Source of the DNA: Desulfovibrio desulfuricans
Lineage (GTDB): Bacteria; Desulfobacterota; Desulfovibrionia; Desulfovibrionales; Desulfovibrionaceae
Assembly (NCBI GenBank): GCA_003251995.1
Contig: QKDT01000096.1
Span: forward strand, 1-6,575
Direction of reading: 5' to 3'
Length of the DNA stretch: 6,575 nt
Shown: positions 1 through 5,444 of the stretch, one piece after another
Position numbering within the stretch: the stretch's first letter is position 1
How the letters are laid out: each line of letters starts with the position of its first letter
Notes under the pieces: model-generated
Database searches by the model: none
What the model saw: only the letters and a program-made list of their open reading frames with translations
What the model was told of the DNA's origin: nothing
Made by a program: the position numbers and the translations under genes

Positions 1-292
1 CCACACCAAGGGTTGTCAGCCTCACCATTTTTTTTCGTGAATCTGCCGATGCCTGCACACTCTCAACCAGAGCCAATTTTTCCAACTTTTCCACATTCCT
101 GGTCACGGTTGTCTGGTCAAGCCCCAAGACCCTGCCTATCTCCGTTATGGACGGCTCCTCAAGGCCCGCAATGGCCCGCAACAAACCATACTGGGTAATG
201 CGCATGGCGTTTCGCGTCAGGCATTTTCCATAAAGTTTATTGAGTTGGCGATCCGCTTTGCGGACTTGGAGGAAAAGGCAAGGCAGTTGCAT
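1..292 (-). CDS. MarR-family transcriptional regulator, N-terminal part (C-terminus outside window)
   Basis: A dimeric winged-helix DNA-binding repressor or activator, acting in the cytoplasm; the ligand cannot be told from sequence. Reading right to left from the ATG at 292-290 gives 97 open codons up to the edge. The family pattern is clear: an N-terminal dimerisation helix (about residues 5-25), RITQYGLLRAI near 31-41, ITEIGRVLGLDQTTVTRNVE as the helix-turn-helix (about 49-68), then the wing with the family signature D-S-R-K-K-x-V-x-L-T-x-x-G (about 84-96). A GGAG lies five bases upstream of the ATG, and the frame is closed by TGA six codons further up, so the start is secure. About 45-55 residues should be missing, judging from the usual 140-150 aa. 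It is divergent from feoB and shares its 187-bp control region. The wing is encoded across an A8 tract (plus-strand T8, 28-35). Family call is firm; the regulated genes are inference. Confidence 0.9.
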   Translation of the reverse strand, partial: MQLPCLFLQVRKADRQLNKLYGKCLTRNAMRITQYGLLRAIAGLEEPSITEIGRVLGLDQTTVTRNVEKLEKLALVESVQASADSRKKMVRLTTLGV

Positions 293-309
293 GAGTGCTC
301 CACATCTTC

Positions 310-321
310 ATGTATATACAT
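310..321. promoter_or_regulatory. Perfect 12-bp AT-rich palindrome, candidate operator of the MarR regulator
   Basis: ATGTATATACAT reads the same on both strands. It lies 18 bp upstream of the MarR start codon, just downstream of the predicted -10 element, so it covers the expected transcription start. MarR proteins commonly bind short AT-rich palindromes at their own promoters and repress themselves by blocking RNA polymerase. The palindrome and its position are seen; the link to this protein is inferred. In such an AT-rich stretch a chance palindrome is possible. Confidence 0.45.
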
Positions 322-349
322 ATAATATTCTTTGTACGGCGCAAGTCAA
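322..349 (-). promoter_or_regulatory. Predicted sigma70-type promoter of the MarR gene
   Basis: On the minus strand, TTGACT (349-344) is followed after 16 bp by TATTAT (327-322), each five of six to the consensus. The start site would fall near 315, giving a leader of roughly 20-25 bases with the GGAG ribosome site. No other pair in the region fits as well in this direction. Confidence 0.55.
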
Positions 350-388
350 TACACCCCCAATAACACCGCGGTTTACGCCAAGATTGGC

Positions 389-417
389 TTGACTTCGCTC
401 TTATTTGAAAATAGATT
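389..417 (+). promoter_or_regulatory. Predicted sigma70-type promoter of the feoB operon
   Basis: TTGACT (389-394) and TAGATT (412-417) are separated by the ideal 17 bp. Transcription would begin near 424, leaving a leader of about 56 bases before the feoB ATG. The -10 hexamer lies wholly inside the Fur-like box at 406-420, the usual arrangement for iron-dependent repression by blocking polymerase. Confidence 0.6.
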
Positions 418-420
418 TCA
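406..420. promoter_or_regulatory. Fur box overlapping the feoB -10 element
   Basis: TGAAAATAGATTTCA is a 15-bp imperfect inverted repeat (arms TGAAA and TTTCA). Against the Desulfovibrio Fur consensus TGAAAAT-N-ATTTTCA (recalled, not searched) only one of the 14 defined positions differs. Fur loaded with Fe(II) would bind here and repress feoB when iron is plentiful. Location over the promoter of an Fe(II) transporter gene is strong support. Confidence 0.7.
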
Positions 421-466
421 ATTCCATTCAAAAGAGGCCAGCCCGGCATTCCGGTGTGGCGATCAC

Positions 467-471
467 AGGAG
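467..471 (+). promoter_or_regulatory. Ribosome binding site that fixes the feoB start
   Basis: AGGAG lies eight bases upstream of the ATG at 480. The frame stays open upstream to a TTG at 405, but that codon sits inside the Fur box and -10 element, upstream of the predicted transcript start, so it cannot serve. The ATG at 480 is therefore chosen. Confidence 0.7.
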
Positions 472-479
472 CGCACTGC

Positions 480-2792
480 ATGTCCGATTCTATTCCCGTT
501 CCCGTTGGGGAGCGTGCCACAAATGCACGCACGCTCATTGGGGGGCTGGCCTATTCGCTGCGTCTGGCTATCGCAGGCAACCCCAACTGCGGGAAGACAA
601 CGGTTTTTAATGCTCTCACCGGTTCCCGACAACATGTGGGTAACTACAGCGGCGTAACCGTTGAAAAAAAAGAGGGCATTATCCGCCACGAAGGGCAAAA
701 GATTATTCTTGTGGATCTGCCCGGCGCATATTCGCTTTCTGCCTATTCGCCAGAGGAGGTCGTGGCGCGCAATGTTTTGCTGAGTGGCGCTGTGCAGGCT
801 GTTATCAACGTGGTGGATGCCGGTATCCTTGAGCGAGGGTTGCTGCTCACGGCCCAGTTGCGCGAAATGGGTTTGCCAGTGGTCATTGCCTGCAACATGA
901 TGGATGAGGCGCGGGCTGCGGGCATCAGCATCGATTTTTTACGCTTGGCGGAACAGATGGGAGCCGTTGCCGTGCCAACAGTCGGCACCTCTGGCGATGG
1001 CCTGCGCGAGGCGCTCTCAGCGGCTCGAGAGGCCGCACAGGACGCCGAAACCATCAAACAGGTATCTGAACGCTCCGAGGATTTTGCACCCCATAAGCAC
1101 GGCACAGCCCTGCACATCAGCTACGGCCCCCTGCTCGACCCCATTCTGCAAACCATGGAAAACCGCATTGCGGCAAGCCCTGGCATGGCGGCTTCGCCCT
1201 ATGCGCACTGCGCCCCGCGCTGGCTTGCACTGTGTCTGCTGCAGGATGATGCGGAGGCAGCCGCGGCGTTACAGGCGGCAGATGCTGATCTTGCTGCCGA
1301 CATGGTGAGGGTATGCCAGTTTGTACGGGAAGAACTGAGCAGCATTGACCGCGATGCCGAAGGCCTGATCGCCGATGGGCACAGTGCCTTTGTGCGTCAG
1401 GTAGCAGCAGCTTGCATTGTGAGGACGGGCGAGAGCCACCGCCTCAGCTTTTCGGACAAACTGGACAAAGTGCTGGCCCATGCCGTGTGGGGCGCACTGA
1501 TCATGCTTGCCGTGCTTTACGCCATGTTTCAGATAACCATCGTTCTTGGCTCCTACCCCCAGGGCTGGCTCGAAAACGCTTTTAGCTCCCTGGCTGGCAC
1601 TGTAAGCGCCACCCTGCCCGAAGGGCTGCTCTCCTCCTTGCTGGTAGATGGCGTAATTGCGGGCGTTGGCGGGGTACTCAGCTTTGTGCCGCTGGTGCTT
1701 ATCATGTTTGCACTTATCGCCATTGTGGAAGACAGCGGCTACATGGCGCGCATGGCTTACATTGCTGACCGTGTATTCCAGTTTTTCGGCCTGCATGGGG
1801 CATCGGTAATGCCCTACATCATTTCTGGCGGCATTGCCGGGGGGTGCGCCATACCTGGAGTTATGGCAACCCGCACCATGCGCAGCCCCAAAGAAAAACT
1901 GGCTACCATGCTCACCCTGCCCTACATGGCCTGCGGGGCAAAACTGCCCGTGTACCTGCTGCTGGTAAGCACGTTTTTTCCCCACAACGCAGCCAACATG
2001 ATGTTTGCCATCATAATGCTTTCGTGGGTGCTGGCCTTTTGCGTGGCCTTGCTGCTGCGCAAAACCGTACTGCGGGGCGAGGCCACGCCCCTGGTCATGG
2101 AAATGCCCCCCTACCGTATGCCTACCCTGCGCGGCATTTGCACACACTGCTGGGAACGCACATGGATGTATCTTAAAAAGGCGGGCACCGTACTCGTGCC
2201 CTTGTCCATGCTCATTTGGGCCGCCATGACCTTTCCGGCGCTTGATCCGCAAACTGCCCTGCCGTTTGAAAACGAAATCGCCCGCCTGAGCGCGAACCTT
2301 GAGAGCAAAGACCTTACACCTGAAATGCGCGCCCAACAGGAAGAATGCCTCGTAAAAATTCAGGAAGAACAGGATGCTGAACGTCTGCGGCATACCCTGG
2401 CTGGCAGGCTGGGGACATGGCTTGAGGGCATCACAGTGCATGCGGGCTTTAGCTGGCGCACCGATGTGGCCCTCATCGGGGGCATTGCCGCCAAAGAAGC
2501 CATTATTTCCACACTTGGCACTGCCTATGCCCTTGGCGCGCAAAACCCGGATGACCCCGTATCCCTGGCGGAGCTGCTGCGCGGCGACCCCACGTGGAAT
2601 CAGGGTACGGCGCTTGCCCTGTTGATTTTTGTCATGCTGTACGCCCCCTGCTTTGTTACCCTGGTTGTTATCCGTCAGGAATCGGGAAGCTGGAAATGGG
2701 TGGCCTTCAGCATTGCCTTTAACACCCTGCTGGCCTTTGGCATGGCTGTGGGCGTGTATCAGACCTACCGTTTTTTCTGGATGGACGCATAA
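480..2792 (+). CDS. feoB: Ferrous iron transporter FeoB (GTPase-coupled inner-membrane Fe(II) permease)
   Basis: FeoB imports Fe(II) across the inner membrane, using a cytosolic G domain fused to a polytopic membrane part. The 770-aa product has every landmark. G1 is GNPNCGKT (33-40), G2 is the Thr of GVTVE (60), G3 is DLPG (79-82), G4 is NMMD (139-142) and the G5 region is near 162-172. A helical regulatory region follows, and the first membrane segment begins around 335. The first gate motif is GCAIPGVMATRTM (455-467, Cys456), the second ACGAKLPVY (484-492, Cys485), and the C-terminal motif is CFVTLVVIRQESGSWKW (724-740). The length is at the upper end of the usual 700-770. Two oddities: about 24 extra residues before the G1 loop compared with the E. 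coli protein, and a charged Glu/Gln/Arg-rich loop (about 597-640) between membrane segments. The Fur box and promoter lie upstream, and a diguanylate cyclase gene follows without a gap. FeoA is encoded nearby but convergently rather than in the operon. Confidence 0.97.
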   Translation: MSDSIPVPVGERATNARTLIGGLAYSLRLAIAGNPNCGKTTVFNALTGSRQHVGNYSGVTVEKKEGIIRHEGQKIILVDLPGAYSLSAYSPEEVVARNVLLSGAVQAVINVVDAGILERGLLLTAQLREMGLPVVIACNMMDEARAAGISIDFLRLAEQMGAVAVPTVGTSGDGLREALSAAREAAQDAETIKQVSERSEDFAPHKHGTALHISYGPLLDPILQTMENRIAASPGMAASPYAHCAPRWLALCLLQDDAEAAAALQAADADLAADMVRVCQFVREELSSIDRDAEGLIADGHSAFVRQVAAACIVRTGESHRLSFSDKLDKVLAHAVWGALIMLAVLYAMFQITIVLGSYPQGWLENAFSSLAGTVSATLPEGLLSSLLVDGVIAGVGGVLSFVPLVLIMFALIAIVEDSGYMARMAYIADRVFQFFGLHGASVMPYIISGGIAGGCAIPGVMATRTMRSPKEKLATMLTLPYMACGAKLPVYLLLVSTFFPHNAANMMFAIIMLSWVLAFCVALLLRKTVLRGEATPLVMEMPPYRMPTLRGICTHCWERTWMYLKKAGTVLVPLSMLIWAAMTFPALDPQTALPFENEIARLSANLESKDLTPEMRAQQEECLVKIQEEQDAERLRHTLAGRLGTWLEGITVHAGFSWRTDVALIGGIAAKEAIISTLGTAYALGAQNPDDPVSLAELLRGDPTWNQGTALALLIFVMLYAPCFVTLVVIRQESGSWKWVAFSIAFNTLLAFGMAVGVYQTYRFFWMDA

Positions 2793-3965
2793 ATGACCAG
2801 ACGCACAGGGCGCGTAACCAGCATAGGCATACGCGCGTATCTTGCCTTGGGCCTTACAATTATGGTGCTGCTTTTTACAGTCAGTTTTTTCTATTTTATG
2901 AGCATGGCGCGCGAGGTCAGCGTATCCGGCACCAGAACCTACGGGCTATTTATGGCCCTGGCGGATAGCGACAAAAAGGCCGATAGCCGCAACCTTGAAC
3001 GCCTGCGCGAGGCAGAGGCCGCCGTGGCGGCAACCGCAAATCCTTCAACGCCAGAGACCGCTGCTGCGCTGGCGGAGCTTTCTACCGCCATAGGGGACAT
3101 GGCAAACCAGCCGCCCGTGTCAGATGAAATGTTGCTGCAACTACGGCGCACGGCTGCCCTGGCGCATGATTTTGAAAATCGGCTCCTCATGGGTTTTTTG
3201 TTGCTGGGGGCCGGGCTGGCTCTGCTGTTTGGCCTGCTGAAACTGCACCTTGCGCGCCCCCTGCAAGGCATTATGGCCTTTCTCAACCAACTGGGCAGCG
3301 GCTCTGCCAGCCAACCCCCAAAGCGTAGTTTCATAGCCGAACTGCGCAACATTTCGTCAGCGCTTGAAAATCTCGGCACGTATCTTTCACTTGCCACGGT
3401 GCGCTCACAAAAGCTGGCCTCAGAGCATGATCATTTTCAAAAAATGTCGCTGGTGGATGGCCTCACCGGCGTGGGCAACCGGCGCGCCTTTGACGAAAAA
3501 CTGCGGGCCTTGTGGCGTCAGGCGCTGCAAAACGGCACACCGCTGGCGCTCATCATGCTCGATGTGGATACCTTCAAGCGATACAATGACAGCCTGGGCC
3601 ACCAGGCCGGGGACGAATGCCTGCGCCGCGTAGCCGCCGCCATGAGCAGGGCGGCCCGCTCCACAGATGTTTGCGCCCGATACGGTGGAGAGGAATTTGC
3701 CCTGCTGCTGCCCGGTGCGGATGCGCCAACGGCTCAGGGAGTAGCCGCCCGAGTGCATGCAGAGGTGGCGCGTGAACAGTTGCCCCACCCTAATTCGCCT
3801 GTGGGCAGTTTGGTGACGGTAAGCCTTGGGGTGAGCAGTATTAGCCCTGCCGTTGGGCAGGAGGACGAAAGCCAGCTTCTTGTGCGTCAGACAGATTCGG
3901 CCCTCTATGCCGCCAAGGCGGCAGGGCGCAACCGCACCAGCGTATATGAACAAAATGCCGCGTAA
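2793..3965 (+). CDS. Membrane-anchored diguanylate cyclase (GGDEF domain, intact I-site)
   Basis: The 390-aa protein should make cyclic di-GMP from two GTP at the cytoplasmic face of the inner membrane. Transmembrane helix 1 spans about 15-38 and helix 2 about 131-151. They enclose a helical, Ala/Glu-rich periplasmic segment of about 90 residues, a possible sensor with no recognised fold. A HAMP-like or coiled linker (about 152-218) leads to the GGDEF domain (about 219-385). That domain shows DGLTGVGNRRAF (222-233), the metal-binding LDVDTFKRYND (256-266, Asp257) and GGEEF (298-302), a catalytically competent variant. RSTD (289-292) lies exactly five residues before GGEEF and is the RxxD inhibitory site for product feedback. 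No EAL or HD-GYP domain follows, so synthesis only is predicted. The ATG abuts the feoB TAA stop, which implies translational coupling and shared Fur control. Enzyme class is firm; the signal and the role in iron response are inference. Confidence 0.93.
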   Translation: MTRRTGRVTSIGIRAYLALGLTIMVLLFTVSFFYFMSMAREVSVSGTRTYGLFMALADSDKKADSRNLERLREAEAAVAATANPSTPETAAALAELSTAIGDMANQPPVSDEMLLQLRRTAALAHDFENRLLMGFLLLGAGLALLFGLLKLHLARPLQGIMAFLNQLGSGSASQPPKRSFIAELRNISSALENLGTYLSLATVRSQKLASEHDHFQKMSLVDGLTGVGNRRAFDEKLRALWRQALQNGTPLALIMLDVDTFKRYNDSLGHQAGDECLRRVAAAMSRAARSTDVCARYGGEEFALLLPGADAPTAQGVAARVHAEVAREQLPHPNSPVGSLVTVSLGVSSISPAVGQEDESQLLVRQTDSALYAAKAAGRNRTSVYEQNAA

Positions 3966-3990
3966 CAAAGCTTCCGTACCAAGCTTTGTT
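3964..3990 (+). terminator. Perfect inverted repeat at the end of the feoB operon, possible weak terminator
   Basis: The arms AACAAAGCTT (3964-3973) and AAGCTTTGTT (3981-3990) pair perfectly over 10 bp around a 7-base loop; the left arm overlaps the cyclase stop codon. The stem is AT-rich and followed by CCTCC rather than a T run, so it is not a standard intrinsic terminator. The U-rich 3' arm might partly serve. It could also be an mRNA-protecting 3' hairpin. Confidence 0.4.
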
Positions 3991-4075
3991 CCTCCAAAAG
4001 GATTTACACGTCTGCAGTGCTGTACGAGCAATGACGCCTGAATGCGCTGTCGTTCAAATAAATAACCTGTTCTAC

Positions 4076-4110
4076 AAAAAAACAGCGCTCTGCTATCAGG
4101 CAAAGCGCTG
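4076..4110 (-). terminator. Rho-independent terminator of feoA
   Basis: Read on the minus strand, CAGCGCTTTGC (4110-4100) pairs with GCAGAGCGCTG (4093-4083). This is an 11-bp stem with one G-U pair and a 6-base loop, followed directly by seven T residues (4082-4076). It starts 31 bases after the feoA stop codon. On the plus strand the stem has a C-A mismatch and no T run, so the direction is clear. Confidence 0.85.
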
Positions 4111-4141
4111 GCAAAACAACAGCACGACGTTGAAAACTTGA

Positions 4142-4393
4142 CTAATTACGACCAGATGCAGACGTCTGCACCATGATGGCGCCAGCCTCCCTGCGGCGTA
4201 GTGCGATGGTCACTTCTGCGCAGCGCAGAGCCAAAGGGTCGCGCAGCGGCGCGTAACCCACCACCGAAACAGGCATGCCAGACCCCAGCCCCATATCTCG
4301 TATGCGCCGTGCCAGTTCACCCCTGGCGTTGATGCTGACAATGCGCGCAGCCTCGCCCACCTTGAGGGATGTGAGGGGAATAATTGAATCCAT
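4142..4393 (-). CDS. feoA: FeoA, small SH3-like cytosolic partner of FeoB
   Basis: FeoA is a small cytosolic beta-barrel (SH3-like) protein needed for full FeoB activity; its exact mechanism is unsettled. The 83-aa product spans a complete FeoA domain: SLKVGEAARIVSI (8-20), then RIRDMGLGSGMPVSVVG (31-47, with the hallmark MG-x-x-x-G), then the DPLALRC loop and the final strands EVTIALRRREAGAIMV. An open frame extends to an ATG at 4417, but GGAGG four bases before the ATG at 4393 sets the start there. The gene is convergent with feoB and its cyclase and has its own terminator, so it is a separate transcription unit rather than the usual feoAB arrangement. It may serve this FeoB or a second one elsewhere in the genome. 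Confidence 0.92.
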   Translation of the reverse strand: MDSIIPLTSLKVGEAARIVSINARGELARRIRDMGLGSGMPVSVVGYAPLRDPLALRCAEVTIALRRREAGAIMVQTSASGRN

Positions 4394-4397
4394 TGCA

Positions 4398-4402
4398 CCT
4401 CC
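4398..4402 (-). promoter_or_regulatory. Strong ribosome binding site that fixes the feoA start
   Basis: The minus strand reads GGAGG followed by TGCA and the ATG at 4393-4391. The spacing is short (four bases) but the match is perfect. The alternative ATG at 4417 would place this sequence inside the coding region and add eight Gly/Pro-containing residues not expected of FeoA. Confidence 0.75.
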
Positions 4403-4740
4403 GCCCGGTAAAATCAAGTTCGGCCCGATAAGGTAGACTGATATGAAAGGGCTCTATTTAAAAACAACATTCAATTTCGATTTATCTTCCATTCTGGCAT
4501 ACGTCAAGGTCAGGTATATTCAAGGGCGGATATCTTCTCCCCCAATTCTACAGAGTCAAACAGCCGCCACGGCCCGCCATCCATGCCCGCTCCAGCACAT
4601 ATCCCCCGCAAAACCCCGCACCACAGGCCCTTGCAGCGCCCCTCGACCATGCGGCCCGACTCTGGCATGATGTCGTGCAGTGAAAGGGCCTGCCAGATCC
4701 TTCGCTGCCGCCTCCGGCACACGTCAACAATGGAATACCC
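4403..4740. other. Divergent intergenic region without a recognised gene
   Basis: This stretch separates feoA from the acyltransferase gene. The part nearer feoA (about 4440-4520) is AT-rich and probably holds promoters. On the plus strand TATATT at 4515-4520 could be a -10 element, with no convincing -35. The rest (about 4540-4740) is GC-rich, with C-rich runs on the plus strand. Open frames on both strands lack a ribosome site or family resemblance. I looked for a c-di-GMP (GEMM) riboswitch core because of the neighbouring cyclase and saw none. Confidence 0.5.
4459..4507 (-). promoter_or_regulatory. Candidate feoA promoter with a degenerate Fur-like site
   Basis: On the minus strand TTGACG (4507-4502) is a five-of-six -35 element. 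A -10 could be GATAAA (4486-4481, spacing 15) or TAAATC (4484-4479, spacing 17), both weak. Just downstream, 4473-4459 reads TGAATGTTGTTTTTA, 10 of 14 positions of the Desulfovibrio Fur consensus. Its placement by the expected start site fits a repressor site, but AT-rich sequence gives such matches by chance. The leader would be about 80 bases. Confidence 0.25.
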
Positions 4741-5433
4741 ATGAGCGTTCTGAAAAAAGCCCTGCAACGGGGCCTTACCCCGTCCAATGTCATAAGCTAT
4801 CTGTGTTTGCAGATCATGCGCGTCAGCGGCGCGGCCTTGGGCACTCTGCGCCTGCGCCTCAAGGCTTTTGCTCTGGGCGTGCGGGTAGAAAATGGCGTAT
4901 CTGCCCACGGCCCCGTGGGCCTGTTACGCTGGCCTGGCAGCAGCATGAACATTGGGGCAGGATCAAGCCTTATTTCCTCATGGCGGCGGGCCACGGCGGC
5001 GGCGTTGGCGCATCCTGTGCGGCTGCGCACCTTCGGGCCTGGGGCCAGCATTGAAATCGGCCCTGGCTGCCAGTTGAGCGGCACGTCCATAACTGCGCGC
5101 TCCACAGCCATACGCCTTGGGCGTCAGGTGATGTTTGGCCCCAACTGCATTGTGGTGGATTCTGACTTTCACGCTCACTGGCCGCCAGAAGCCCGCGCCA
5201 CCGAACCGGGCATTGAGAACGACCGCCCCGTGAGCATTGGCGACTACGTGTGGATTGGCATGAACTGCCTGATCCTCAAGGGCGTGACCATCGGCGAGGG
5301 GGCCATTATTGGTGCTGGCAGCGTGGTAACGCGCGATGTGCCGCCCTTCTGCCTTGCCGCTGGCTCGCCCGCCCGCGTGCTGCGCCGCCTTGATTCCGCC
5401 GAAGCCGCAAAGCCCGGCACCGCTGCGCAATAG
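4741..5433 (+). CDS. Hexapeptide-repeat O-acyltransferase (left-handed beta-helix, WbbJ/maltose acetyltransferase-like)
   Basis: Enzymes of this family move an acetyl or other acyl group from CoA to a sugar hydroxyl, often on surface polysaccharide; the acceptor here is unknown. The 230-aa product has an N-terminal helical, basic region (about 1-60), then hexapeptide turns from about 66: SMNIGAG, ASIEIGPGCQLSG and IRLGRQVMFGPNC. The motif DSDFHAHWPPEAR (140-152) carries His144, the likely catalytic base by comparison with the family. After it come SIGDYVWIGMNCLILKGVTI (165-184) and IIGAGSVVTRDVP (189-201), then the closing AGSPARVLR (207-215). An Ala-rich tail ends the protein. The start is the ATG preceded by GGAA at five bases; TGA lies 60 bases upstream in frame. 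No sugar-pathway genes are adjacent, so the substrate cannot be guessed. The helicase gene follows after 11 bases, suggesting co-transcription. Confidence 0.88.
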   Translation: MSVLKKALQRGLTPSNVISYLCLQIMRVSGAALGTLRLRLKAFALGVRVENGVSAHGPVGLLRWPGSSMNIGAGSSLISSWRRATAAALAHPVRLRTFGPGASIEIGPGCQLSGTSITARSTAIRLGRQVMFGPNCIVVDSDFHAHWPPEARATEPGIENDRPVSIGDYVWIGMNCLILKGVTIGEGAIIGAGSVVTRDVPPFCLAAGSPARVLRRLDSAEAAKPGTAAQ

Positions 5434-5435
5434 GA
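5432..5435 (+). promoter_or_regulatory. Ribosome binding site that supports the GTG start of the helicase
   Basis: AGGA overlaps the acyltransferase TAG stop and lies nine bases before the GTG at 5445. No ATG in frame gives the N-terminal length expected ahead of the Q motif, so GTG is the best start. The overlap suggests the upstream stop codon and this site are used by the same ribosomes. Confidence 0.5.
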
Positions 5436-5444
5436 CGCCGCGGC

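Noticed and set aside
365..372. ACCGCGGT palindrome in the intergenic region
   Set aside because: Only 8 bp, between the two promoters, with no symmetric extension; short GC palindromes are common here.
405..479. Upstream extension of FeoB to a TTG at 405
   Set aside because: The TTG lies in the Fur box next to the -10 element, ahead of the predicted transcript start, with no ribosome site; AGGAG before 480 is better.
1269..2543. A 424-codon open frame on the minus strand inside feoB
   Set aside because: It is fully antisense to an unmistakable FeoB, its product is His/Gly/Gln-rich with no family likeness, and it has no promoter or ribosome site of note. High GC at third positions keeps the opposite frame open.
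3429..3446. Fur-like sequence TGATCATTTTCA within the cyclase gene
   Set aside because: Lies inside coding sequence far from any promoter and only one half fits.
4044..4088. GCGCTGT at 4044-4050 can pair with ACAGCGC at 4082-4088
   Set aside because: Only 7 bp with a 31-base loop, and it competes with the much better feoA terminator stem; likely chance.
3420..4103. A 227-codon minus-strand open frame over the end of the cyclase
   Set aside because: Antisense to the GGDEF domain and it runs through the feoA terminator; no family resemblance.
4520..4740. Possible c-di-GMP (GEMM) riboswitch ahead of the acyltransferase
   Set aside because: Looked for because of the cyclase nearby; the conserved core and tetraloop receptor features are not seen.
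4510..4908. Minus-strand open frame of 132 codons spanning the region before the acyltransferase
   Set aside because: Half of it is antisense to the acyltransferase, no ribosome site precedes it, and the remainder resembles nothing I know. A decayed gene cannot be excluded.
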